64,000 bases of DNA from Gnetum montanum (lineage: Eukaryota > Streptophyta > Gnetopsida > Gnetales > Gnetaceae): positions 178,860 through 242,859 of the forward strand of contig MNCI01018957.1 in NCBI GenBank assembly GCA_015680685.1, in the 5' to 3' direction. The position numbers and the translations under genes were made by a program. Shown here in pieces: positions 46,725 to 59,749 of this stretch. The notes under the pieces were generated by a model. It did no database searches and was not told the origin of the DNA. It saw nothing but the letters and a program-made list of their open reading frames with translations. Every line of letters begins with the position of its first letter. Within the stretch, counting starts at the first letter, position 1.

Positions 46725-46862
46725 CATCACCAAAGAGAGAAGAGGTTGGACCTCAATGAGAGAGAAGTTGGCCTCCAATGTGAGACAAAGGCTGGTCCCC
46801 AATGTGAGAGAGAGGTCGGCCCTAATGAGAGAGAGGTTGGTCCTAGTGAGAAAGAGGGGAGG
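46725..46862 (+). repeat. Degenerate 21-25 bp tandem repeat
   Basis: About five units of the form GAGAGAGRYYGGYCCYAATG follow each other. It is a GA-rich minisatellite; the open frames through it are by-products of its composition. Confidence 0.75.
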
Positions 46863-47560
46863 TTGCAAGTACTGCCCACCATTTACCACCATGTTGCTGC
46901 CATTGTTGTCGTGATCGTCATCATCATGCACCCTGTTAGAGGGGGGAGAGGTTGGCCAACAACAATACACCAAAGAAAGAGAACCCACTATCTATTAATT
47001 TCTTCTAGAGAGGGAAGTCCTCGATAGATGATCCCCTTATCTCCTATTGCTTAGCCTCCCACTAGTGCTAAGAGTCCCCTGCTTCCTCCCGCAACTATCT
47101 ATAGTGTGCCTTACTACTATAAGAGAGAGAGGAAAGGCTGCAAATGCTACCATCATTTGGCACCACGTCATCGCACCAAAGAGAAAGAAGGCCATGTCCC
47201 TTTTGCCCCAACAAAATCCACTCCTTCCCTTTTCTAGCTGCTCATCTAGGGTGTTTAAATGCCCACATCCTATGTCGATTACAACCACCACTAGGGCCAT
47301 TACACAACGTCCATAATGCCTAGGACAGCCACGTTGTTAGTTACACCACCATCACACATAACTCTTGGCATCACCTGGACATAACTCCCATCACATTCTC
47401 CACCAATGTTAGTCACCACCAATGTAACTCCTGGCACCACCACCATTGATTACGCCACCTCTGCAGCTGTTATGTAACCTACATTTTACACCACCCAAAG
47501 CATTACGCCCATGCCATCATGGTGTGGCAACATAACCACCATCACAAGCTTGCCATTATA
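46863..47560. other. CAC/CAT-rich spacer
   Basis: Low-complexity ACCACCATCAC-type sequence. Open frames exist on both strands but show no domain. Confidence 0.4.
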
Positions 47561-48286
47561 AATCAAGCCCCAAGGTGTGCTTGTACAAATTAACTTTCTT
47601 TGTGCTTGACGCCAAAGGATTAGACTTGTTGATCATGGCCCAATGCCTAGCATGGGTGATGTTAGCATCAACACACATGTGATTATATAATACTCTATTT
47701 ATGAAGCATTTTAAACCCTAACTATCATGTTCCCATTCCCAAATGATGTTGTTGCATAACGAAGATGGTGTCTCTTCATAACAAGTGTTATTATTATCAT
47801 AACAAGACCTAAAAGGGAAATTGTAATTAAGACCTAAAAGGGCATGTTGTAATAACAGATATGTCTCTTGAGGCAACTTTTGGGGGTTTAACCTAAGGCA
47901 TTTATACTTGGGTTTAGAGGTCAGGCCAAGGATGGAGTGGTGAAGTTGGTACAAGCAAGTCATGAGAGTTGAGTGAAGTGGGGCAAAAAGTGGACTGGCC
48001 ATTCCTTCTGGTCAAGTAGTAGGCCTAACCATGGTGGCAGTGTTGGATTGCCTCTAAGGGATAGATGCCAAGGGAAGAAAACCTCAAGGAAGCACAATTT
48101 ATATACATTGTTCCATATTAATAAAGCATTCTTTTCGTTCTTTCTCTGCACTTTCTCTGTTATTTCCTTTACACACAATGCCAATTGTTACATATATTTG
48201 AAGTTTGGTATATTTTCTTCTTATGAATAATGTCTAATATAACGTATATTTGACGTTTGCCATGACATCATAGAATGGGTCATAAT
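47561..48286 (+). mobile_element. Probable 5' LTR of a tRNA-Met-primed element
   Basis: The right edge is set by the primer site at 48287. Inside, AATAAAGCATTC (48119 on) would be the poly(A) signal of the R region. The left border is a guess. Confidence 0.4.
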
Positions 48287-48299
48287 TGGTATTAGAGCA
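48287..48299 (+). other. Primer-binding site, tRNA-Met type
   Basis: TGGTATTAGAGCA, one change from the common plant site TGGTATCAGAGC(A). The following leader (AAACCATGACCTAAGG) is repeated in diverged form after 51548. Confidence 0.7.
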
Positions 48300-48634
48300 A
48301 ACCATGACCTAAGGACCATTCAGAACCATGAGATGACTACAACCTGATGATGAATCATGGAGCCATGAACTAAGAAGAATCATGGACCATCAACGAACAA
48401 AATTCTTTCATGGATATCATTGACTAATAAATATCTAATTATGCCCCATCAAGATTCATCAATTGCAAGAGATGTTGGTAAGACAAGAATACATTGATTT
48501 AGGTAACTCTTACCCATCTTAAAACCATAAATATTAATTGAATTAAGATCATTGTTAAGTTCTCCCAAAAAGTTAGCAACCATGACCTAAATTGATTGAA
48601 ACTCATTATCCTAAGCAACTTAGAGTTATTTATA

Positions 48635-49089
48635 NNNNNNNNNNNNNNNNNNNNNNNNNNNNNNNNNNNNNNNNNNNNNNNNNNNNNNNNNNNNNNNNNN
48701 NNNNNNNNNNNNNNNNNNNNNNNNNNNNNNNNNNNNNNNNNNNNNNNNNNNNNNNNNNNNNNNNNNNNNNNNNNNNNNNNNNNNNNNNNNNNNNNNNNNN
48801 NNNNNNNNNNNNNNNNNNNNNNNNNNNNNNNNNNNNNNNNNNNNNNNNNNNNNNNNNNNNNNNNNNNNNNNNNNNNNNNNNNNNNNNNNNNNNNNNNNNN
48901 NNNNNNNNNNNNNNNNNNNNNNNNNNNNNNNNNNNNNNNNNNNNNNNNNNNNNNNNNNNNNNNNNNNNNNNNNNNNNNNNNNNNNNNNNNNNNNNNNNNN
49001 NNNNNNNNNNNNNNNNNNNNNNNNNNNNNNNNNNNNNNNNNNNNNNNNNNNNNNNNNNNNNNNNNNNNNNNNNNNNNNNNNNNNNNNNN
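48635..49089. other. Assembly gap (455 N)
   Basis: Unresolved sequence; open frames spanning it are meaningless. Confidence 1.
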
Positions 49090-49816
49090 AATTTTTAAAT
49101 TTGAATTTGATGCATTGGTAGCATGAGAGATAAGAATTCCATAATTAAGCACGCTTGACCTAGAATAGAATTGAGATGGATGATCTCTTGGGAAGTTTCG
49201 TTTTTCATGCCAAAAGGTTCTGAACTCTAGAAGCCATAACTTTTGATTTCGGAAGCCTTTTTTGATGAATGCAAAGTTGTTTCCTATAGATTTGAACCTT
49301 TTAGACGCAATGGTGTAGTTAGACCTATACTAGCGAAACTCAAAAATTAGTTTTTATCCCTTGCCCAATATAGTGCCTTAAGACCTTAAAAAGTTTAAAT
49401 TTCACATAACTCGAGCATGCGATGTCCTTTTTCAACATATGAATGGTCATTTTCAACATTTTTCACACTTCGAAACTCAATGGTGAGGTTAGATTTATCA
49501 TCTAGGTACCTAATAATTTGATGAAATCATAGATTTAACCTTTTAGACCTTAAGATTCAATGCTTAACCTTTGCAGATAGCCTTAAGATCATTATGGTAG
49601 GTCATTAGTTACACTACTAGAGTCAGTGTCCTTAAGGGCGGTAAAAAGGTCGTTAAAAATTATATAATGTAGTGAATCAACTAATTAGTTGATGATTAGT
49701 TGGAAAATTAGTTGATGAACAAAAATGGTTAAGAAAATATATATCAATCCATCTTGCAACCAAAACATATGACAGAATAACATGGAGATTCAAAGTATTA
49801 TTTTGACAAGGTGTAT
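49090..49816 (+). other. LTR or leader debris of a gypsy element
   Basis: Phrases such as AGAAGCCATAACTTTTGATT and CACATAACTCGAGCATGCGA resemble chromovirus LTR debris. No gene is seen. Confidence 0.35.
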
Positions 49817-50913
49817 GATACCCATGAAGAGAAATGATCTAGACAAGAATCCAATAACGAGAATGAAAGTTGCAACATACAACATGCTTGCAAGATCCCT
49901 AACTAGTGAGAAAAAACATCCGTTATGTCCACCATGGGCCTTGGATTGACACAAATATCGATACCCATGCATTTTAGTAGAGTTACAAGATTTGGATGCT
50001 AAAGTTTTATGCCTACAAGAAGTCTTGCCATGGGAATTTCTATATTAATTTCAACTAGACTTAGAAAATATGGGATACAAAGTATTTATAAGAAAAAATA
50101 ATCTTGTGGTAGTTCTTCTTTTGAGCCATACGGATTAGCCTATTGCAGAAATGACAACATGGATGGTTGTGCGATCTTTTACAAAGAAGCCAAGTTTGAA
50201 TTGGTACAAAGATTTGAATGGAGTTTAGAAAATATGATTTTTGAAATTTCAAAACTTCAAACCATGGAAAAGAAAGAAAAATCAAGATTTTGGAAAAATA
50301 ACATTGTCTTAGCATTGATCCTAAAAATCCAGTTATCAGGAAGATGTGTATGCATAGTTAACACACATTTAATTGCCAAACCAACATGTTCAAATGCTAG
50401 ATTGTGTTAAGGAGCATACTTAATTAAGCAAATAGAAGAAAGTTTGAAGAATAAGTTATTCTTGAGTCATACTGATCCAGTTCCATTTATTCTTTGTGGA
50501 GACTTTAATGCAAAAGTTGGATGCGATGTTTATCAATTCTTAAAATATGGATGTGTAAAGGAATCTTTGGAAGATGAACCTGATTTAAAGAAGATGTTTC
50601 CATTAATTCAACATGTAATTTGACTAACTAGTGCATATTCTACTTACTTTGAATCTTCAATAGATAAATTAGATTCTAAAATTTAGCAATAGCTGATCTT
50701 GATGGATAGTGCTCGTCAAGAATGACAGTTCAGTAATCACTCTACTATGATTAATGAGGATGGGTCAACAACATTCTTTATTGAGACTTTAGATTATATT
50801 TGATATGATGTCTGATTCTTTCAAGTTACCAAATTACTAGAGTTAATTTCTAAACAAGAAGTTGAGAAGAGTCAAGATCAAGCTTTGCCATCCTATAATT
50901 CATGGCCAAAAAT
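49817..50913 (+). pseudogene. CCR4-type exonuclease/deadenylase, intronless pseudogene
   Basis: The whole EEP-fold domain is readable without introns. KVATYNMLARSL comes first (49866 on), then CPPWALD, VLCLQEV with the metal-binding Glu (50004 on), and after a frameshift NMDGCAIFYKEAKFELV (50155 on). Next are CVCIVNTHLIA, PFILCGDFNAKVG with the catalytic Asp/Asn (50485 on) and FIETLDYI (50780 on). The end LLELISKQEVEKS matches the CCR4 C-terminus, and the final SDH box is missing. A TGA replaces the Trp after CPPWALD. Family members remove mRNA poly(A) tails. Lack of introns suggests a retrocopy; I saw no poly(A) remnant. Confidence 0.8.
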
Positions 50914-50959
50914 AAAGACCTATATTGTTTTCTAACATTGTAACATTCTACTAGTTTTC

Positions 50960-51505
50960 TTTACTTTTAATTAGTTCATTTTTACTTAGCATAATTACTA
51001 TCTTTTAGCATGTTTTCTTTTCTTAAGTTTTTTACAGTTCCTAAGTACTTTACTTTTCCATTGTTCTTTAGTATGATAGTATAAGTACAACTAGTTTCAA
51101 ATGTATAGTGTAATTGGTTAGTAATTCCAGTAGTGTTATTACTTGGTTCACCTAGTAGCATAACACATGATAACCCTAGTGATGGTTGCATAAGCCCAAG
51201 ATGTGAATGGCAAACTAGGAACAAATACTTATTTCCTATAGGCTAGAATAGTTTCTTTACTTTTATTACTCTATTTTAACCATGTTAGTTTTAGATTGAG
51301 TCAACAAGATCAACATATCATATGCTTCACCAAGAGTTAAACCATACAACTTGAACTTCACTAAATTAATGTAAGAAGACAATGATCATGAATTGAACAT
51401 TAACTACTTGCATAATTACATTATCCATCCATGGATTATGATGTGATCACACATGAATACTTGTAACTTATATGGTAGAGTGTTGGGATACCCAAACTCT
51501 CATCA
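50960..51505 (+). mobile_element. 3' part of an Athila-like LTR
   Basis: From the TTAGTATGATAG/AGTACAACTAG zone onward it follows the family pattern (TTGGTTAGTAATTCCAGTAGTG, AAACCATACAACTTGAACTTCA) and ends AAACTCTCATCA. The U3/TATA half is absent or too decayed to see. Confidence 0.65.
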
Positions 51506-51535
51506 CCATGACATCTAGGAATAGGATGTTATAAC

Positions 51536-51548
51536 TAGTTTCAAAGCA
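51536..51548 (+). other. Decayed tRNA-Met-type primer site and leader
   Basis: TAGTTTCAAAGCA plus the following AACCACGACCTAAG matches the leader at 48287-48320, so it is another copy of the same element family, nested against the Athila LTR end. Confidence 0.5.
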
Positions 51549-52499
51549 AACCACGACCTAAGAATTAATTAGAATCAAGAGCTATCTTAGTCCAATGATG
51601 GACCATGATTCACAAACCACAACTAGATGTGTATGAGGTCTAAGACAAATCATACTTGTGATCAAACTTCTAGGAGATTTGACCATACATTCAAAAGAGA
51701 CATCAACTACAGAAAACTCTGGTGAGACAAAGGTAACATTGGCCCATGTAGCTTTTACGCATCTTATCATAATGTCAAAATTTTTCTTAATTGACTAAGG
51801 TTATCATTATGTCTTTATCCATAGTCAAGGTCTTCTAGGACATGGTTTTGTTCTAAACCTTACTTTTGCTAAATGCAGAAATTCCACCTAGTCAATATTG
51901 CATATCTTATCTAAAATCATCAGGTCCATAATGAAATCAAGCTACCAAGAGATCCCCACTACTTTGCAAGTAAGAAACTTTACCAAGGGGTTGATAGGGA
52001 AATTTATATTCCTTAGATAATGTTATGATGTTTTACTCTATTAACCTTCTCCTTAGAGATAACCAACCTAAGTTTGATAATCCTTATCTCATTGTCAAGT
52101 CTACTTTTCATTTGTAATCAAACTTAAGTGACTTAGAAGTCCTCTTTTTATCTCATACCATAACTTTTTAAACCAATTCGATGAAAATAGGGTACTTTAG
52201 TCTTTCAGATTATGGAAATTAAAATTAGTAACTTTATCCCTAATCCTTATCCAATGTCTAGCATTCAACAAGACGATTCCAACAATAACATTTTCATCTT
52301 AATTGGACTTATAGTTTAAGAAATATCATCATTTTAATTTTCTCATAATGCATGCTTATTTAAATTAAAATTTAAAAATTTAATTTCAAAAATAAAAGTC
52401 AAAATTTGAATACCACCAATGATAGTCCCAAGCCAAAATATGAAAACTCAAGGATTATCTTTAGGCCTAAAACTAAGTACTAAGCATGCACTTAGTTTT
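51549..52499 (+). other. Leader/LTR debris without gene
   Basis: AT-rich sequence; CCATAACTTTTTAAACCAATT (52158 on) recalls the LTR-like phrase at 49225. No open frame is convincing. Confidence 0.35.
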
Positions 52500-55270
52500 T
52501 TTTAGTAGAAGAGTAAGCTAGTGAATTGGAATAATGCTTGGATATGCTTATTTGTAGATCAAATAAGTGTCAATGATGTAAAATTTATTAATGTTATCGA
52601 CCTAGTAGAAAAATTTGAGGTCAAATCCACTAGTGAAGTGCAAAGTGCTCAAAAGTGATTATTTGAAGGTAAGGGTGTTAAGTATTTTAATAAATTTGAT
52701 AGGGCAAGGATTTGTACTTTAGGTTTAAGGCATTCCTTTCCTAGTGTAGTAGAATGCATAGGATTAATAAAAAGCTACTTAGCAAAGAAAGCTATTTTTG
52801 TGATTTGTGTAGCCCAAAAACAAGTCATTATTACTTGAGACTTAACTATATTAAGGTATTGGTTAGGATTTCTAGAGCAAGGAATAAAGATTTATAATCA
52901 AAGATAAATTTAGTGGAGCTATGAATTATTGAGGAATGAGTTATTATGGAGAAAAGTAACATCATTAATGTGTACAAGAAGACCAAAAAATATTTTGAGA
53001 AGTTATTCCCCTTGTTCATTGAAAGGCTATTTTGATATAAGATTAGTCAAAAATGGAAGTTGGTCCCTAGGTGGTTGTATGGGGCTATGTCCAAGAAAGG
53101 ATAGTTGATTAGGCACTAGTGATCTATCATGGTGTGGTTAAAGAAATGGAGAAAGTACCCTAGGAGAACAAGAAAGGAAAGAAGAAAACCATGAGTAAAA
53201 GACTTAATTTTGATTTTTACTATGAGTTAATAAAAGTAGTGATAACTTTATTTGTCAAAGATGAAGAGAAGCAAGCTGATGTTACTTCAAAGGTAGACTT
53301 TAGGCACCCATTGTACCAATACTTACAAAGTCTAATATCTACATGTAGCATCAAAGGTAGGGGTCCTTTAACATCGATGTTAAAGACCAAGGAAAAGGAT
53401 GGTTCTTTAATGTTTAAAAGCATTGAGAAGACGTAGAAGAAAAAAAGTGGTGATGTGCAAGCACAAAAGGAGGGGATTTTAAACAATACCTTCAAAACTA
53501 TTGAAAAAAAAAGAGCCTCATTAAAGAGGAAATCTTTTTTGCAAGAGGAAGACATCTCCTTAGAGACTTCCTAAATAAAGATCTTCCAAAAGAAATTATA
53601 GGAGAAAATAACTAAGTGTTTTATGTTATATTTTACTAAGTTTAAATGACACAACATTGTTTCTAGTTTTAACATTAATAAAATATGATATGACATTTCC
53701 ACTTTACTTATATTTTTCAAAAGCTTCTCAGGAAAAGAGAGCATTCGAACATGAAGTGAAGAAGCTATTTTTCAGCCTTTCTTCTATCACTAAAGACCAG
53801 AAGGAAGGTATAAATCAAGAGGAGTTAGATTCCCTAACTAACTTTCTTTCATCAAAGAAAAACAAAGAAGGGGACAAAGAATGTTTAAGTTCTTTTTCTA
53901 ACTTTTTTGGTTTAAACCTNTAAGAGGTTTACAAATGGATAAGTGAAGTGATGAGCTTCAAACTCTCCACATCATATTGTAAGTTTATTTTGAAATTGCA
54001 TCAAAAGATTATACATGGCTCTACAAATATTATAAATAACTTAACCCATTATTATCTTTTCTAGAGATGAAAAAGAAAATCTAGGCTTTTATTAAGGACA
54101 AGAAATTGATGCTAGAGGGCTGGGTTAAGAATATGGAGAGAAAGCTAAACTTGATCTTTCTAGGAGAAGGTGGGTAGACTTAACATTATTATGAGAACAA
54201 CGCTCATGTTAGTATTAGAGAATCTAACATTCTTTATTTGTCATGTAGAAATAAAAGGTAAGCTAAATAAGGATTAGATAACATTCCATGATTTAGTCGT
54301 TAATATTGGCATAGTAGTAGAAAAGGTAATTGCAAAAAAAATAAACATGATACTAAACTATGCAAGGACATGGGGGTGTTTGCCATTGAACAAGCCAACA
54401 CAAGTGTCATACTCTAGATTCATTGAAGCAAATGTGCAAGAAAGAAGAAGAGCATGAGAGAGAAATAAGGATGTTTTATAATCAAGTAAAGCTTTGAGAA
54501 GCTAAAATAATAAGTAGCAACAATAAAGCCATGGAAATAATAAGAAGAAGAGCATGAGAGAGAAGCTAAAGATGTTGTAGATGCGAGAAAGAACAATAAA
54601 GCCATGGAATTTTAGAGGAATCTAATCACGCGTAAACAATCAGTGTTAGCCATTATGCAATCCATGACTAGTCTAAGAAATTCTATGGTAGCATGGAAGA
54701 GTTGGAGCAAAAAGCATCAAACTAATAAGTGGTGGTATAATAGAGAATACCATAAACTACTAAAGAAAAATAAAAGTTAATTTTTAGATAAGGAAATAAG
54801 AAATCTTTTTATTAAGCAGACCACGTTAGTATGGTGATTACCATGTTAGAAGAACAACGACAAGGTCCCTAGGTTGAACCTGCAAAAGAAGAAGAAGAAG
54901 ATGACATCATCATAGAAGAGTGAAAGAGGTATGAAGAAGAATGTACTAGCATTCTATTGAAGATTCTAAGTTCAACATTTAATGCATTGGATATAGCTAA
55001 CTTTAGCTTGGAGGAGATAGAAGAAAGAATTTTAGAGATGTCCAAAGAAATACATGGTAAGTATAGAGATTTAGAAAGTTATTTTATTTTTATTTTATCT
55101 TATGGAAGAGCAAAATAAAACTAACTATGTATTTGTTGTGGCTTTTTGAGTAGATCATAGAGAAAGTAACTAAGAATTGGTAGTGGAACCAACTCCTATG
55201 TAGATTGATGAAGAGGAGGAAGCTACTAGGAATGATAAATAAGGCTATTGAAGATATGTAAGCATTAGTT
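52500..55270 (+). pseudogene. Unidentified coding relic, coiled-coil rich
   Basis: Broken frames show compositional coding signal: NAWICLFVDQISVNDVKFIN with IDLVEKFEVKSTSEVQ (52530-52650), RHPLYQYLQSLIST (53290 on), and EKRAFEHEVKKLFFSLSS with KDQKEGINQEELDSL (53735-53850). Later come NFSLEEIEERILEMSKEI (55000 on) and several Lys/Glu-rich heptads. It resembles an accessory ORF of a large retroelement more than a host gene, but no family was recognised. One N lies at 53920. Stops and frameshifts are frequent. Confidence 0.45.
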
Positions 55271-55879
55271 CTATGTGTTATTTGTGTTTGATGCAGAAAG
55301 ATATTCTTTGTAAAATGTCAATCATAGATGATATTGTACAAATAATATGCAACATTAAATGTTATAATGTGCATGAATTGTAAAGTTTCCAAAGAGATAA
55401 TAAAGTTGGATCATTTTGATTAACCAATCATTATGTGTTATGAAGGTCATAAAAATGATGTAATATATTAATATTAAGCAACCACTTATTGCTTTTGCAT
55501 TATCTACTAATAATAATAAGTAATAAATAATAATAAGAAAGTGATAAAGTTTCAATGTAGAGTTTTTAATATCATTCCTAATAGGTGTTAGTAGATGTCC
55601 ACCACGTAGAAGAAATGACAAAAAAGATTAAGAATTCAATACAAAAAGTAAGTGTAAATGATATTTGTAAGTGACATATAATGTTAAATGTTATGACACA
55701 TGTTAGCTGGAATCATTTGATATTCATCTATCATGTCATTTCTTAATAATATTAAATCATAAAGATGAAAGGAAAAAATAAAAAATGTCTAACAAGTACT
55801 AGTAGATGTATACCATCTAACAAAAGTGACAAACAAGGATAACAAAATATTTTAAAGCTCATGCATCTAATGTTATTAT
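55271..55879. other. AT-rich spacer
   Basis: Two loosely similar blocks (55290-55640 and 55660-55860) share ATGT(T)ATG and TAGTAGATGT.CACC strings, so a diverged tandem duplication is likely. No gene. Confidence 0.4.
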
Positions 55880-57000
55880 GTTAGCGATGAAATTTTGAGC
55901 ATTTGAGTGAGAAGGATAACAGGAAGCTTTTTCTTAGGTAAGGATATCTCAAATTCTACAAAGCCTAAGTCAATGAATTTGATATCAAAGATAGACTCAT
56001 CATTTAGGTCTATTAAGACTTTGATATTGGCAGAGTCCTTAGAAGGAGAGACAACTAAAGATTTACCTACAAGTTTAATTTTAATATCAACTAGTTCACC
56101 ACTAAGCTAATAAGGTTATGCTTCATGATCTAAGAAAGAGATTCTTAGGATCTGCATATCAACTGAATGATTATCTCATGATTTTAGAAGGGGAAAAATC
56201 TCTTGATATATAGGAGATGATACTATATGATGTTGAGCTACCCAGGGATGTCCTAGTATTCCATTCACAATATGACATTTACATAGGAACCTGACGAGTG
56301 CTTCAAACTACACAAAATCATCCCCTATGAATGACAACCTAATGGAACCTATAACTTGTACTCATGTGTGTATCATTAAAGCAAATGAGGTTGGTACAAG
56401 TTTCATTGAAAATTACCTAATCATGAAGATTGAGATGCTTGATAATAGCCCATGTGATCACATTAAATCCAATGTCATAATCAATATCTATTAGTGAGAT
56501 TGAAGTGTTAGGTGATACTTTAATGATGATGTAGAGTGGTAGTTGATGAATATCTCATTTCTTGAAATCTTTCTTGAAGTTTCCATCATGGAAGCTCAAA
56601 CTATCTAATCCATAATGAGAGACTTAAAGAGAGGATAATATAACCTTCATCTAAGCAAGAATATCACTTGGAACCATAATTATCTTAAGAACATAATATA
56701 AAGTAGCATAATGCTCTTTAGAGGTTGCTATGTAGTTGTACAAGGACAAGTTAGTTTCCTTTGAATGGATAATAATGGTCATTTGTAACCTGACCTTATT
56801 ATTCATTGATTAAGATGATCGTAGAGTAGGGACCATTGCAACTAGCTATATATGATTGGATGAAGATAAGAAGCTACTTGAAGAAACAAATTCTTGAGGT
56901 TGCTAGAATGAAACCTTCTTTGATGTCTTAGAAGGTTTCTTAGGTGCATTAGCAACTTTCTTCATATGTATACTTATTTTTGTCTCATTGGTCTATTGGC
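55880..57000 (-). pseudogene. Protease region of a Tat/Ogre-like element
   Basis: Minus-strand fragments read GFNVITWAIIKHLNLHD, then NGILGHPWVAQHHIVSSPI near 56220-56280, which corresponds to the ILGRPWLxxxxAVxSxxHQ block of Tat/Ogre-lineage proteases. The frame is interrupted throughout. It follows the gag remnant in the correct order. Confidence 0.55.
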
Positions 57001-57334
57001 TGCAAGTAAGGATTCTTACTTGAGAAGTAATAAGTGGAAAGGAGTAAGTGGATATCCAAAATGTAACAAGTAAAGGTGTATTTTGGAATTCAACATAGTA
57101 TTGAATAAAATGAAATTAAGAAGGATGGATGGGTAAAGTAATGAAAGAAGAGTGATGGGGATGGATAGCAGAATGAGATGCGGCTGAGTTTTGATTATTT
57201 GGAATAACATGAATATGATGAGGAGATGAGGAAGGATGATTTGACTTTGATGAAATGCGGATGTAGTTAAACTAATAAATAATGTAAGGCTTTTGAGATT
57301 ATGGTTAGGACTATTGATAGTGCTTATAGTCAAA

Positions 57335-59200
57335 TTAGTGAATGACATAAGACTTCCTAAGTGGAAAATTATGAGCCTTATTTTCTAGCTTAAAAGCTAA
57401 AATAGTGCTTCCAACTTCCATGGGATTTTGAAATACCTCTAGCTGCTGATTATTGGAATGTATAGTGGATGGTTTAGTTTCCACTACTATCTTACCCTTA
57501 TCTATAAGATATTGAATGCAATCTTTCAAATTTTTGCAATTATCTATATCATGATTGATAGTCTCATGATAATAGAAGTACTTTTGGTAGTAATACCACT
57601 TAGGCATCTTAGGGTTACCTTCTTGTCTCTAAGAATGATATATTGATAGAAGCTAAATGCAATAGTAATGCACTATTACTTGATTAGAAACTTGCTTCCT
57701 CTTAAGGTGACCATCCCTAAGAAGATTATTAAGAAGCAAAGAGTACCTCATCGGTATCTTAGTGTATCAATCTCTATTTATCTAAGGTCTACATTACTGA
57801 GTTGAAGAAAAAGCAATTGAGGGAGTGCTATTTTGTCCCTTAGTAAAAGAAGAAATAGCATGAGATGTTGGTCTTTTAAATCTTATTTCATATCCTTATT
57901 AGCTTTGTTATGAATTGATAGGAATTCTTGATCACCATGTTGAATAATATCTTTTTCAATGCATTTGACAATTAGGAAGGCATCATTTAGAGAACAAGAC
58001 TTCAAATAAGTCACCCTCTTCTAAATGTAGTTAATAACTAAAATTTCAAAAATGTCTTATAGATGGAACTCCTTCAAATGATATGGAAGTTTAGTTAGTA
58101 TCGTTTTCCATCAAGAAAGAAACTTGTTAATGGGTTTATTTAGAGCTTATTTGATGGATACAAATGACAGAACACTTATGCTTTAAGAAAAATTGAACTT
58201 AAACTATTCAATAAAAGATGTTAGCAGTTATTCTAAAGAGGTAATAGAACCATGAGGCAAGGATCTATACCACTTCAAAGCTCTTCTAGAATGAGAGTTC
58301 GAGAAGCATCTCAACATTATGTAAGGGTAAGGGACTAGAAGCATGCATTCATTCCTGAATGTGATCATATGATTCATAGGATTCCTTATTTCAATATTTT
58401 ACTTTGTAAAAGATAGTAGTGAGACTTCCTTAGGCAGAACTAGTAAGGAAATAATAGAGCTTAGAGGATCACTTAGGAATTGATCTAATGAAATAGGAGA
58501 ATTTTCTTACATAACCAATGCCTTAGCTACTTTGTCTTTGGTGCTTTGGACATGAAACATAACATCATTGAGTAGTGTTAACAACTACAAATCTATTCCA
58601 GACAAGTGAGAAATAGGTTAATCTGTAGTGGTAGATGATGATGTCAAAAGGAGATGCATGTATGGAATAAATTAAAATGTAGTGGAAGTAGGTATGTCTA
58701 ATGAAATAGAGTTAAACAGGTATAGGGAAAAAGATGATACACTACCAAATTGGGAAATATTAAACAATAGTTAAGTAGTAGAAACAAGAAATGGAATGGA
58801 TTGAAACAAAGATATAATAGGCTAGGGTTGATGAATATATTATTTAGATTCAAAATGTAGATTAGATGATTAAAAGAAGAAATGATGGTTGTTAAAATTG
58901 TTAGGAGAAAATAGATGCTACGATGGAGGAACAAAGCTCAAAGATAGACTAAGTGATCCTATGTTGGGGAAATAGATCTAGGTAAAGAAGTTTAAGAAGC
59001 TATAAAACTGATGTTATGTATATGATGTTTCAAATGGTTTGTGTTGCAATCTCTTCATCTTGTTGCTTTTCATCTTCATTTGTTAGATGAATGTCTGATT
59101 TAGATGTTATGCTTTCTTTTTTACTTATGATAGTGTTTTGAGGACCAAGCAGTTGATCTAGGATAGTCTTCATCCTATCCTGTGTAATTTATGACTATAC
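57335..59200 (-). pseudogene. gag of a Tat/Ogre-like element
   Basis: Near 58080-58290 the minus strand reads ALKWYRSLPHGSITSLE, then NKPINKFLSWWKTILTKL, the core of a Retrotrans_gag domain. Downstream, 57335-57607 reads YHETINHDIDNCKNLKDCIQ and YLIDKGKI, the His/Cys block preceding the protease in Tat/Ogre elements. Stops are frequent. Primer site and LTR follow upstream at 59727-60806. Confidence 0.65.
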
Positions 59201-59726
59201 CATTTTTTGCATCTTGTCTTTCTCCATGATGAATTTAGCAATATTCTTGGGTTCCTCATGATCCAATTTGATTGAATGATCTAACTTAGAAAGGAAAGAA
59301 GGCAAATCGTTGGCTTGCTCATATTCTACCATGATCTTAAACATATCAGATATGAGTAAGAAGTCCAACTCTTATTTGGCATTGGCTATTTTGTAATTTC
59401 TTAGGCTTAATCCTTCTAAGAATACCCAATTTCTTCTTAGATTAATGAGCTTCTAAATTTTAGGAAACCTAAATTAGAAGATAATTCCATGGCTATAAAC
59501 ATGTTGTTGGAGCAACCGTGACTTCACATTGCTATTACCAAAGCTTTGATTTTCCTTGCAAATAAGTTTGCACTTGAAATAGAAAGTGAGAATGTTTAGT
59601 TTAAAACAAACATAAAAGTCAAATAAGAAATGATGTGATGTTAGTATTTTGATGTGACATGTCATTGAGACTTAGAATAAGAATAGTAAAGAGAAAATCC
59701 TAGAAACTATGTTAATTTTTGAGAGG

Positions 59727-59743
59727 TCCCCCTTGTAGCACCA
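59727..59743 (-). other. Candidate primer-binding site of the Tat/Ogre-like element
   Basis: Minus strand TGGTGCTACAAGGGGGA; its complement ends in CCA like a tRNA 3' end, and its TGG...GGGGA form resembles sites of the Tat lineage. It lies a few bases from the LTR end (TTGCAACA). The matching tRNA was not identified. Confidence 0.5.
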
Positions 59744-59749
59744 AAAGGA

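Noticed and set aside
46315-47316. Several open frames of 60-120 codons on both strands
   Set aside because: Composition is driven by GA-rich and CAC-rich simple sequence; no motif, splice site or conserved start was found.
48499-49152. Long open frames across the N gap
   Set aside because: They exist only because N codons are read as open; no real sequence supports them.
57016-57348. 110-codon minus-strand frame, Leu/Ile/Thr-rich
   Set aside because: Low-complexity AT-rich frame between the gag and protease relics without any motif.
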